Origin: Candidatus Njordarchaeum guaymasense
Lineage (GTDB): Archaea > Asgardarchaeota > Njordarchaeia > Njordarchaeales > Njordarchaeaceae
Direction of reading: 5' to 3'
Length of the DNA stretch: 16,578 bases
NCBI GenBank assembly: GCA_030587605.1
Contig: JAUQYT010000300.1
Location: 1-16,578 of the forward strand
The position numbers and the translations under genes are program-made. Below are positions 1 through 6,727 of the stretch, in pieces (positions within the stretch are counted from its first letter, which is position 1; each line of letters begins with the position of its first letter). The notes beneath the pieces are model-generated. The model made no database searches. It saw only the letters and a program-made list of their open reading frames with translations, and was not told where the DNA came from.

Positions 1-1
1 G

Positions 2-766
2 TATTCGTCTGGCTACAATTTCATGGACTTTCTTGCACCTGGCATATTGGCGATGACTGTGTTGTTCACATCGCTTTTCGCTGCGGGCATGCCTATAATA
101 CTCGATCGTGAAATCGGTTACTTCGACATGTTGCTTTCGACGCCGGTAAACCGAACAGAAATAGTTCTCGGGTTCACCTTAGCAGGAGTCTCAAAAGTTG
201 TTGCTCAAGCGACGTTCGTTCTAGTCATAGCTATTTTTGTCGGTGTTCACATGGCCTTGGATATTCTCACGATCCTGTATATTTATGTGCTAGTTATCCT
301 TCTTTCCCTTGGTTTTGTGGGAATATCGATCGCTCTGAGCGTAAAGATAGAGATAACAGCTTTCCAGTTCGTTAACGGATTGATAAACTTCCCAGTGTTC
401 TTCCTGTCGGGAGCATTCTACCCCGCTCAATCACTGCCAGACTGGCTGAGGGCAGTCGTCTTGGTCAATCCAATGACTTATGCTGTGGACGGACTTAGAG
501 CAGTCATGATCAAGGGAACAAGTCTAGTGAATGTCCTTCCTGACGTGATAATAGTTGGCGTCTTCGCATTGCTGACACAATTGCTTGGAAACCTAGCGCT
601 CTACATGACTCTCTCAGGTAAGAAAATCAGAGTTCGCAAAAGAAGAATAAACAATAAGAACAAGGATGTTGCTAAAAACCAAGAAGCGCCCGTAACCTTG
701 GAAAAACAGGGCGGTTATTCATCCGAAAGCGAAGCTCCGCATGAGACAGAATCTCCCACCACATGA
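2..766 (+). CDS. ABC-2 type transporter permease, C-terminal part (5' end outside window)
   Basis: Membrane subunit of an ABC exporter of the ABC-2 family (drug, polysaccharide or lipid export type); it would pair with an ATPase gene expected just upstream, outside the window. The frame is open from base 2, so the ATG at 23 is an internal methionine and not the start. The visible part opens with a membrane segment (FLAPGILAMTVLF), then the GYFDMLLSTPVNRTEIVLG segment typical of the family's cytoplasmic coupling region. Further hydrophobic helices follow, with FVNGLINFPVFFLSGAFYP and the VNPMTYAVDGLRAV element seen in DrrB/NodJ-like permeases. After the last helix there is a tail of roughly 45 residues, first very basic (KKIRVRKRRINNKNK) and then acidic and Ser/Thr-rich, longer than usual for the family. 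Substrate cannot be read from the sequence. The family call is firm. Confidence 0.9.
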   Translation, partial: YSSGYNFMDFLAPGILAMTVLFTSLFAAGMPIILDREIGYFDMLLSTPVNRTEIVLGFTLAGVSKVVAQATFVLVIAIFVGVHMALDILTILYIYVLVILLSLGFVGISIALSVKIEITAFQFVNGLINFPVFFLSGAFYPAQSLPDWLRAVVLVNPMTYAVDGLRAVMIKGTSLVNVLPDVIIVGVFALLTQLLGNLALYMTLSGKKIRVRKRRINNKNKDVAKNQEAPVTLEKQGGYSSESEAPHETESPTT

Positions 767-868
767 CGTACTTCGCACTAATGCCAATGTCCAGCGCTGG
801 GGCTCCAATTTCTCTCGTTCAATCTTCCTTTTTGGGAACTTGCGGCGGCTCAGCCGAGCGTTTACTTT

Positions 869-877
869 TTTATAATA
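869..877 (+). promoter_or_regulatory. TATA box for the flavoprotein/Fe-S operon
   Basis: TTTATAATAG-like element at the end of a T-run (T 866-871) in the gap after the ABC-2 gene. An archaeal TATA box here predicts transcription start near 899, giving a leader of about 100 nt before the ATG at 1003. The T-run could also help end the upstream transcript. Position only; no TFB recognition element stands out. Confidence 0.45.
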
Positions 878-893
878 GTTCTACGCATAGTAA

Positions 894-922
894 CTTGCCT
901 GCATGATGGGTTGGAAGGCAAG
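894..922 (+). repeat. Inverted repeat at the predicted 5' end of the leader
   Basis: CTTGCCT (894-900) and AGGCAAG (916-922) are perfect 7-bp complements around a 15-nt loop. The repeat sits at the transcription start predicted from the TATA box at 869-877, so it could be a 5'-end hairpin in the RNA or an operator in DNA. A separate 8-bp palindrome GAGCGCTC follows a few bases downstream. It matches no riboswitch I know. Confidence 0.45.
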
Positions 923-971
923 AGAAGAGCGCTCTCGTATTCTTATGATTCATTCAACAGTTGTCATATTG

Positions 972-988
972 TCTAACGCAACGTTAGA
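972..988 (+). repeat. Perfect inverted repeat touching the ribosome binding site
   Basis: TCTAACG (972-978), CAA loop, CGTTAGA (982-988). The right arm runs into the ribosome site GAGGTGAG (987-994), which lies 8 nt before the ATG at 1003. A hairpin would hide its first two bases; as DNA it is a 17-bp operator-like palindrome. Seen directly; function inferred. Confidence 0.55.
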
Positions 989-1002
989 GGTGAGAGGGAA
1001 GG

Positions 1003-2478
1003 ATGACTGGCTCCGCAGTGAAAGGAGTTGAGAAGAGAGGTTATTCGAGTAGTGATAATGTAAGAATTCTGAGGAATCTGGGTGAGGTTGTCGGTTCTGA
1101 GCACGTCACCAACGACGAGGAAACTCTGCTTACTTATAGCGGAGACATGACCGAGAATACTCCCATGATGCCTGACTTCGTGGTTCTCCCAAATTCTGTT
1201 GAAGAGGTTCAGAAGGTATTGAAGTTCGCCAGCAAAGAGAAGATAGCAGTAGTTCCCTATGTAGGGGGTGCCAACGTAGGTGGCCTGACCATACCTCAGA
1301 AAGGCGGGATCATTCTTGACTTGAAGCGAATGAACAGAATCATCAAAGTAGACTCTGATAGCATGTATGCGGTTCTGGAGCCTGGGGTCACGTTCGGTCA
1401 TCTCAAGAGGTTCTTGGAGGAGAATCACCCTGACTTAGTCTATACTTATCCAAATGCGCCACCTTGGACTTCAGTCATGTGCAACGCGCTTCTCGAAGGC
1501 TTGTGCGACCTCAGCTACAGATATGGTTGCATGGCGGATTGGATCAATGGGTTAGAGGTTGTGCTTCCTCACGGGAATGTAGTCAAAATCGGCTCAGCAA
1601 TAACAAATGGCGAACATTGGTATACTAGATATCCTCTGCCAGACTTAACTGGTCTGTTTATTGGTTGGCAAGGATCAACGGGTGTGGTCACCAAGATCTC
1701 AGTCCAACTTATGCCGATATTTCCTTTCAAGAGAAATTTTGTCCTCATTGGGCAGAGCTACAAAGATGTGATTGAAACTGTGAAGATTATTGCGAGGAAA
1801 GAGATCGCATCAGACATAACTCAGATCACGTGGGAAGTTGCGTTGATGCTTATGGACCAGAAGTCTCCTCTAAAAAGGGGGAAAACTGATCCTGTGATGG
1901 GGTCGACAATCATTCTACCTGCTAACAGTGATAAGGAGCTCAAAGCGAAGGAGGAGGTTCTAAACGAAGTCGTCAAAAACGTGAGTGCAAAAGACAAGCG
2001 AAACGTGAGTTTGGTCCCATTGGAGGCTTTCGGTGAGAAGGTTGTCAAAGCCATCGAGCTACCTACAACTCTGAACCAGCTTATGGCGTTCAGAGGAGGC
2101 GGGATGACCTGGTTGGGAAACTATTGCCCGATTAGCTCGCTAGCTCAAGGCTATGAGAGAGGCGAGCAGATCATGAGGAAACACGGATTCGATCCACTGA
2201 TATGGGGCAAATTCATGCGTGGCGGACATTTTGCCGCATGCAGGTTCCTAATCCCCTTCAACAAGAGTTCGGAGAAAGAGGTTCAAACGGTCAAGAAAAT
2301 GCTAAACGAGCTTGCTGATATGATGCTAGGACTTGGCGCGATACCATACAAGGCACCATCATGGGCTGCAATGAAAATCCTTGACCGAGCTGATAAGAAC
2401 TGGGTTGACTTGCTTAGGAAAATCAAGCGAACCCTCGATCCGAGTGGGATAATGAATCCAGGGAGATGGGGGCTCTAG
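1003..2478 (+). CDS. FAD-binding dehydrogenase, PCMH/VAO type (GlcD-like)
   Basis: Flavoprotein of 491 residues that should oxidise a small organic substrate (2-hydroxy acid or phenolic type) at bound FAD. A PCMH-type FAD_binding_4 domain spans about residues 57-238: PDFVVLPNSVEEVQKVL, the pyrophosphate loop PYVGGANVGG at 85-94, ILDLKRMNRI, then GLFIGWQGSTGVVTKISVQL at 217-236. The segment YRYGCMADWINGLEVVLPHG resembles the 4-cresol dehydrogenase/vanillyl-alcohol oxidase branch more than classic GlcD. The C-terminal substrate/cap domain ends in LDPSGIMNPGRWGL, usual for this superfamily. The ATG has a good ribosome site (GAGGTGAG, 987-994). The next gene, 37 nt downstream, encodes an HdrD/GlcF-like Fe-S protein, so the two likely form one complex in which electrons leave FAD through Fe-S clusters. 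No signal peptide or membrane segment is visible. The substrate is unknown; lactate, glycolate and aromatic alcohols are all possible. Confidence 0.88.
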   Translation: MTGSAVKGVEKRGYSSSDNVRILRNLGEVVGSEHVTNDEETLLTYSGDMTENTPMMPDFVVLPNSVEEVQKVLKFASKEKIAVVPYVGGANVGGLTIPQKGGIILDLKRMNRIIKVDSDSMYAVLEPGVTFGHLKRFLEENHPDLVYTYPNAPPWTSVMCNALLEGLCDLSYRYGCMADWINGLEVVLPHGNVVKIGSAITNGEHWYTRYPLPDLTGLFIGWQGSTGVVTKISVQLMPIFPFKRNFVLIGQSYKDVIETVKIIARKEIASDITQITWEVALMLMDQKSPLKRGKTDPVMGSTIILPANSDKELKAKEEVLNEVVKNVSAKDKRNVSLVPLEAFGEKVVKAIELPTTLNQLMAFRGGGMTWLGNYCPISSLAQGYERGEQIMRKHGFDPLIWGKFMRGGHFAACRFLIPFNKSSEKEVQTVKKMLNELADMMLGLGAIPYKAPSWAAMKILDRADKNWVDLLRKIKRTLDPSGIMNPGRWGL

Positions 2479-2503
2479 AATATCTCAAGGAAGCGCGATT
2501 CGC

Positions 2504-2510
2504 GAGGTGA
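2504..2510 (+). promoter_or_regulatory. Ribosome binding site deciding the start of the Fe-S subunit
   Basis: GAGGTGA lies 5 nt before GTG 2516. The alternative GTG at 2507 is itself part of this site, so translation most likely begins at 2516. Confidence 0.6.
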
Positions 2511-2515
2511 AACCA

Positions 2516-3709
2516 GTGAAGAAAAGTGGCTCCTCTTTGTCGTCGCCTCTCTCGGAGTACAAGGACATGCTTTACTTCTGTCCTCGCTGCAACACTTGCA
2601 AGTATGATTTCTCCTCGAAGACGTATAAGCCCACGTGTCCTTCGGGAGAGAAGTTTCTCTTTGAACCATATTATGCTAGCGGCAGGATCCGTATCGCAAG
2701 AGGTATTCTGAATGGGGAACTTGAGTGGTCTCCTTCCCTCGCGCATAAAGTGTTTGCGTGTACCACATGCGGAAACTGTACAGCGCAGTGCAAGATGCCT
2801 GTGGGTGAGAAGATAATAGACATCATCGAGGCACTAAGGGAAGAAGCGGTCAGGGCGAAAGCCGGTCCGCTCGAACCTCAAAGCAAATTCGCATCCTACG
2901 TCGAAGAGAAATACAACCCATATAATGAGCCACATAAAGACCGCAGGAACTGGGTACCGAAGCCCGAGATCAGTAAGCTCCCCCGGATAGCTGAAACCAT
3001 TTACTTCGTCGGGTGCACGTCCTCATACAGACAGAAGGAGATCGCCCTAGTCACATTAAACGTCTTCGAGAAAGCGGGTCTAAACTTCACCTTGATGAGC
3101 GATGAAAAGTGTTGCGGTTCTCCACTTCTTCGAACAGGGCAGACTGAGACAGCAAGGAGAATTGCAGAAGATAACTTGGCTCAACTAGAGAAGGCAGGAG
3201 CGAAACGCATCGTAACGACATGCGCTGGGTGTTACAGAACACTTAAAAAAGACTACGCGGAAAAACTGCATCTTCAATATGGCTTGGAAATCTTGCATAC
3301 AACGGAACTAATTAATCAGCTAATCAAGGAAGGCAAAATCAAACCAAGAACTGAGATCAGGAAGAAGGTAACTTACCACGACCCATGTCACCTAGGTAGA
3401 CACAGCAAGGTCTACGATCCACCGAGAAACATACTCAAGCAGATCCCTGGAGTCACCTTTGTCGAAATGCCTAGGAACAAAGCGAGCGCGTGGTGCTGCG
3501 GATCTGGTGGCGGGGTAAAGGCGGCGTTTCCAGATTGGGCTATCGAGATCTCAAGGGATCGAATAAAGGAAGCTGAAGGCACAGGAGCTGAGATTCTAAC
3601 TTCAACTTGTCCCTTCTGTAAGAGAAACCTGGAGGATTCGGCACGAAAGTATGGCTCGACTTTACAGGGCGTTATGGATGTTATCGAATTACTAAACCAA
3701 TCGATTTAA
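2516..3709 (+). CDS. Fe-S electron-transfer protein with two CCG domains (HdrD/GlcF-like)
   Basis: A 397-residue partner of the upstream flavoprotein. Numbered from GTG 2516, it has two N-terminal iron-sulfur motifs: C22-C25-C28 then C41-Pro, with an unusual 12-residue gap before the last cysteine, and a standard CX2CX2CX3CP set at C82, C85, C88, C92. Two complete CCG (cysteine-rich, PF02754) domains follow: C167, CC199-200, C236/C239, and C291, CC327-328, C365/C368. CCG domains bind the catalytic or electron-relay clusters of heterodisulfide reductase HdrB/HdrD, succinate:quinone reductase E subunits and GlcF/GlpC. No membrane helix is present, so any quinone or methanophenazine link needs a partner not encoded here. 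Inference: it accepts electrons from the flavoprotein and passes them to a disulfide, ferredoxin or membrane carrier. The start is chosen from ribosome site spacing. The gene ends convergently 97 nt from the radical SAM gene. Confidence 0.88.
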   Translation: MKKSGSSLSSPLSEYKDMLYFCPRCNTCKYDFSSKTYKPTCPSGEKFLFEPYYASGRIRIARGILNGELEWSPSLAHKVFACTTCGNCTAQCKMPVGEKIIDIIEALREEAVRAKAGPLEPQSKFASYVEEKYNPYNEPHKDRRNWVPKPEISKLPRIAETIYFVGCTSSYRQKEIALVTLNVFEKAGLNFTLMSDEKCCGSPLLRTGQTETARRIAEDNLAQLEKAGAKRIVTTCAGCYRTLKKDYAEKLHLQYGLEILHTTELINQLIKEGKIKPRTEIRKKVTYHDPCHLGRHSKVYDPPRNILKQIPGVTFVEMPRNKASAWCCGSGGGVKAAFPDWAIEISRDRIKEAEGTGAEILTSTCPFCKRNLEDSARKYGSTLQGVMDVIELLNQSI

Positions 3710-3806
3710 AATCCACAAGAAACTATCCGTCAAGAAAGGAGGTAATATACTCAGAGTCGTCGTACTTCGGTTTTCTCTCAGTGATGGTACTTCAAGTGGT
3801 CGAAGA

Positions 3807-5168
3807 TCAGTGTAACCGTCGGTATACAAAGCTGGTTAGATGCTCTAGGGGCATACCTATCAACTTGTAGAATCTGGTTCCCAGGCGTTTCCTCAACTCA
3901 AACTGTGCGGTGCCTTTCACGATGGCAAACTTGAGCTTGGCTTCCGAGATAGGTGAACGGAATACAAGTTTGTGTTTAACCAAGCGTCGACCCTTAGGTT
4001 CTTCCCATTCACTTGAAATCATTCTGTCTCTGACCCTGTCATAAAGAGGCGTCCCTGGAATAGGATAAGGCATGGTGAAGGATAGATAGTCCAATGGAAG
4101 TGCAGACGCGTAACTTACCGTATCGAGAATTGTCTCACTGGTTTCGCCTGGATATCCTAGAATGAAAAATGCGCCAACTTTGATTCCAGATTGCCTGGTC
4201 ACTTTCACTGCTTCTTTAGCTTTGCCTGTTGTTATCTGCTTCTTCATTAGAGATAGAACAGTGTCGTTTCCGGACTCTATGCCAAGGAACACTCGAACGC
4301 ACCCAGCTTGCTTCATTTTTCTTGATGTTACTATGTCTACCGTGTCCACTCTCGACAGGCATTCCCAGTCGACTCTGACTCCTCTCTGTATTATTTCGTC
4401 ACATATTCTTAGCAGCCTCTTTCGGTTTAGGGTGAAACAATCGTCGGCGAACCATATCCTCCCATATCCAAGTTTGAGAACCCCCTCTACCTCGTCGACG
4501 ATGTTCGTTGCTGATCTCGTTCTAAGTGTGTTGCCGAAGACCGGTCTGCTGCAGAAGTCACAGTTGAAGGGGCAACCCCTAGACGTCATAACGGATGTAG
4601 TCGTGTACCCGAATTTTCTTGAGTAATAGTCTTTGTAGGCTTGATTGTCAAACAGCTCTCTATCAGGAAACGGGATGCTATCCAAGTTCTTTATGAACTC
4701 GCGCGGCTTGGTGAACTTCGCTTTGCCGTTTTCTTTGTAGGCGATGCCTTTCACCTTTGATAGGTCGACACCATTGTCTTCTTGATTGACTAGTTCGAGC
4801 ATCGTTTCTTCGCCTTCCCCAATAGCGACAACGTCGAAATGCTGAAGATACTCTTTGGAGTTCGTAGTGGGAAGAGGGCCCCCAGCGACAAGTAGCTCAC
4901 AGTTTTCCCTGAGGAGCCTAGCCATCTGTATGGTTTTCTCTTTCATCGAATACATAGAGTAGATGCCAATTATTCTTGGGTTCCCGCACCGAACTTTTTC
5001 TAATGCTTCTTCTTGTCTGAGAAAAGTGCAGTCCACCAAGTTAACCGAAATACTGTGCTTCTTCAAGTACGACGCTATGTAACCCAGTCCGAGGGGTGGG
5101 AACCTAAATGGAGAACTGTCACTAGGGGGACGAAAATACGGATAGACCAAAGCCACCGCAGATCTCAT
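3807..5168 (-). CDS. B12-binding-domain radical SAM enzyme
   Basis: A 453-residue enzyme of the class B (cobalamin-type, BchE/P-methylase-like) radical SAM group. An N-terminal Rossmann-like domain (about residues 1-130) has PPLGLGYIASYLKKH, LLVAGGPLPT and FDVVAIGEGEETMLELV, all typical of the B12-binding module in this group; the DXHXXG motif of His-on B12 enzymes is absent, as is common. A linker with PFPDRELFD leads to the radical SAM core with CX3CX2C at C199, C203, C206 (SRGCPFNCDFCSRPVFG), WFADDCFTLNRKR, FLGIESGND and FFILGYPGET. The tail after about residue 375 is basic, with no SPASM cluster. Likely reactions in this group are methylation or ring/C-C rearrangement on a lipid, cofactor or natural product; the substrate cannot be read. 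The ATG at 5168 lies 9 nt after the stop of the upstream unknown gene, so the two are probably co-transcribed. Confidence 0.9.
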   Translation of the reverse strand: MRSAVALVYPYFRPPSDSSPFRFPPLGLGYIASYLKKHSISVNLVDCTFLRQEEALEKVRCGNPRIIGIYSMYSMKEKTIQMARLLRENCELLVAGGPLPTTNSKEYLQHFDVVAIGEGEETMLELVNQEDNGVDLSKVKGIAYKENGKAKFTKPREFIKNLDSIPFPDRELFDNQAYKDYYSRKFGYTTTSVMTSRGCPFNCDFCSRPVFGNTLRTRSATNIVDEVEGVLKLGYGRIWFADDCFTLNRKRLLRICDEIIQRGVRVDWECLSRVDTVDIVTSRKMKQAGCVRVFLGIESGNDTVLSLMKKQITTGKAKEAVKVTRQSGIKVGAFFILGYPGETSETILDTVSYASALPLDYLSFTMPYPIPGTPLYDRVRDRMISSEWEEPKGRRLVKHKLVFRSPISEAKLKFAIVKGTAQFELRKRLGTRFYKLIGMPLEHLTSFVYRRLH

Positions 5169-5177
5169 TTTATTGCA

Positions 5178-6053
5178 TCAGACTCCAAGAATCTGAATTT
5201 CGTATTCAAAAACATTGTTCCTCGGGCTGAGTTCGTAGTCTAATCCAACCCAGTCCATATAGTTCTTTATGAACTCGCGGCCTACTCGCAAGATCGTGTT
5301 CTCAAGTCTCGAAAGTTGAAAACCAACCTTACCGCGTAAATCGGTTACGGCTGCGCAGTCAGCTTCGGTTATCTCCCAGGCATCGATCCTTTTGTCAAGC
5401 AATTCTGTTCCGTTTGAATCGGAGTATCTTCTGAAAAAACTCGATCCCTGTTCATTTAGGATGAAGATCTTTTCTAGGTTCTCTCTTCTGACAAGGCTTG
5501 CCACTGTTCTAACATGGATACGGGCTCCGTTGATGCGGTAAGTTACAATGACTTTTCCGGCTGGAGCGGTTTCTACGAAACCAGTTTGGAGACCCATCTT
5601 CTTGAACATACTCGTCAGTACCAGGAGGCGTCGCAAGCGTTTATGCTTCTGATAGAGCCTCGTCAATCGTCTCCAAACGGTGCGCAACTTCCGATTTTCT
5701 AATCTGATGCTCCTGATCTTTTTTCTTGAAACTGTATTCATGAGGAACTCCTTGCGAATAGTCTTGGAGTCATCTCGCCCGGATATGTAGACGTGAGAGG
5801 AACTCGAAAAATAGGTCTCAGAAGAATACATTAGAACTGGAAACCCGAAACCAGTTCCTTCTCCGACTTTCTCCACTCCTTGATATACAAGTCTCAATCC
5901 TTTCTGCAGATCGGCTATTTTGCCGTTGCGAGGCTTTGTATCTGAACTAATTCGAAGCGCCAAGGATTTGGAGAGGGGAATCGCGCAGTCATCGACCTCC
6001 AGAAACTTGGTATGGTTTTCTCTTCTTCTCAACAGTAGGCTGGTCGAAGTCAA
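5178..6053 (-). CDS. Unrecognised protein upstream of the radical SAM gene
   Basis: About 291 residues if read from TTG 6053; I do not recognise the family. It looks soluble, with no signal peptide or membrane helix. The N-terminal half contains GLRLVYQGVEKVGEGTGFGF and PVLMYSSETYFSSSSHVYI, rich in Gly, aromatic and Ser and looking like beta strands. The middle, about 109-152, is strongly basic and helical (NRKLRTVWRRLTRLYQKHKR), a possible nucleic-acid or membrane-surface contact. The C-terminal part (NGARIHVRTVASLV to FEYEIQILGV) looks strand-rich. No catalytic motif or cysteine cluster is evident. The start is uncertain: no ATG precedes residue 75 in this frame, TTG 6053 has only a weak GGGGAT site upstream, and an out-of-frame ATG at 6060 opens a 23-codon ORF. 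Being 9 nt ahead of the radical SAM gene, it may be its partner or substrate-handling protein; this is inference. Confidence 0.7.
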   Translation of the reverse strand: MTSTSLLLRRRENHTKFLEVDDCAIPLSKSLALRISSDTKPRNGKIADLQKGLRLVYQGVEKVGEGTGFGFPVLMYSSETYFSSSSHVYISGRDDSKTIRKEFLMNTVSRKKIRSIRLENRKLRTVWRRLTRLYQKHKRLRRLLVLTSMFKKMGLQTGFVETAPAGKVIVTYRINGARIHVRTVASLVRRENLEKIFILNEQGSSFFRRYSDSNGTELLDKRIDAWEITEADCAAVTDLRGKVGFQLSRLENTILRVGREFIKNYMDWVGLDYELSPRNNVFEYEIQILGV

Positions 6054-6100
6054 ACTGCATCCCCTGTCTGTTACGAGTTGACTCTAATCGAGATGAGTCT

Positions 6101-6108
6101 ATTTATAA
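6101..6108 (-). promoter_or_regulatory. TATA box for the unknown/radical SAM operon
   Basis: The minus strand reads TTATAAAT here. Archaeal spacing puts the transcription start near 6078, leaving a leader of about 25 nt before TTG 6053. It is one half of a divergent promoter region with the element at 6191-6200. Confidence 0.5.
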
Positions 6109-6190
6109 TTTTGCAGAGAAAGGATGTTTAAGATTCAAAGCAATGTACTCGTAAATCACGTCTGTCGTAGTAATCAAAAGAAAGTATAGG

Positions 6191-6200
6191 TTTATATAAA
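6191..6200 (+). promoter_or_regulatory. TATA box for a leaderless DUF420-like gene
   Basis: TTTATATAAA, a near-ideal archaeal TATA box. Its centre is 27 bp from the A of ATG 6223, which predicts a leaderless mRNA starting at or beside that ATG. It argues against the in-frame GTG at 6202, which would lie upstream of the transcript. Confidence 0.6.
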
Positions 6201-6222
6201 AGTGAAGCTGATACCCTCACTC

Positions 6223-6627
6223 ATGACGCTCTTGTCTCTCGTGAATTTGGTGCTGCAAATAGTCGTGCTAGTGATTCTAGTTGTCGGAATCAGGTTGGTT
6301 GAGGACAGAAGTGCTAGGAGTATCAAGAGACACCTCTACTTGATGGCCGTTGCAGTTATACTGATTCTTGTGTCGATGATCTTGGTGATGGTACCGTCGC
6401 TACTCGCGTCCTTTACCGCCCCACCAGGCTCTCTTTCTGCTCTCTGGTTGGCTACAAGTGTGATTCATGGCTTCTTTGGAGGAGTAGCATTTGTAATTGG
6501 CGTAGCATTTGTATTCAACAAGAAGCCAAAGAAGGTGGGACTCTGGATGCGAATTCAAGCGTCGTTGTGGTTCATAGCTTTTCTCTTGGGACTGTTTCTA
6601 TACCTTCAAGCAGCAGGAGTGTTCTAG
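6223..6627 (+). CDS. Four-helix membrane protein, DUF420-like
   Basis: A 134-residue integral membrane protein. Hydrophobic segments lie at about residues 3-22, 38-60, 77-98 and 110-130. The loops carry RSARSIKRHLYLM before helix 2 and FNKKPKKVGLWMRIQ before helix 4. Histidines H37 (KRH) and H82 (VIHG) sit at helix ends. This pattern (short four-helix protein, basic KRH motif, His in the third helix, basic loop then a Trp-containing last helix) resembles DUF420/YozB proteins, which are often near heme-copper oxidase or cytochrome genes; no such gene is visible here. The role is unknown; heme or quinone contact through the histidines is speculation. The ATG at 6223 is chosen over GTG 6202 from the TATA spacing. 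It converges with the helicase gene. Confidence 0.7.
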   Translation: MTLLSLVNLVLQIVVLVILVVGIRLVEDRSARSIKRHLYLMAVAVILILVSMILVMVPSLLASFTAPPGSLSALWLATSVIHGFFGGVAFVIGVAFVFNKKPKKVGLWMRIQASLWFIAFLLGLFLYLQAAGVF

Positions 6628-6637
6628 TCTCTACAAG

Positions 6638-6647
6638 GGACCGGTCC
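6638..6647. repeat. 10-bp GC-rich palindrome between convergent genes
   Basis: GGACCGGTCC, a perfect palindrome 11 nt after the stop of the DUF420-like gene and about 80 nt past the helicase stop. No T-run follows it on either strand, so it is a poor fit for an archaeal terminator. Confidence 0.3.
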
Positions 6648-6727
6648 TGACCAAGAAGTCTTAGTCACGCCATGTCTCTTCTTTCTTCTCTTCTGATGCG
6701 TTCTTGACAGAGGCAACCATGAGGTGG

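Noticed and set aside
767..1002. Possible tRNA or known riboswitch in the leader region
   Set aside because: No T-arm GGTTCRA-type sequence, acceptor pairing or known aptamer core was found; only simple inverted repeats.
973..1428. A 151-codon minus-strand ORF
   Set aside because: Antisense shadow of the flavoprotein N-terminus, whose FAD-binding motifs are intact in the plus frame.
3737..3743. A perfect AGGAGGT ribosome-site-like sequence in the gap after the Fe-S subunit gene
   Set aside because: No start codon lies at usable distance; the next ATG (3783) opens a short ORF inside the 3' end of the radical SAM gene.
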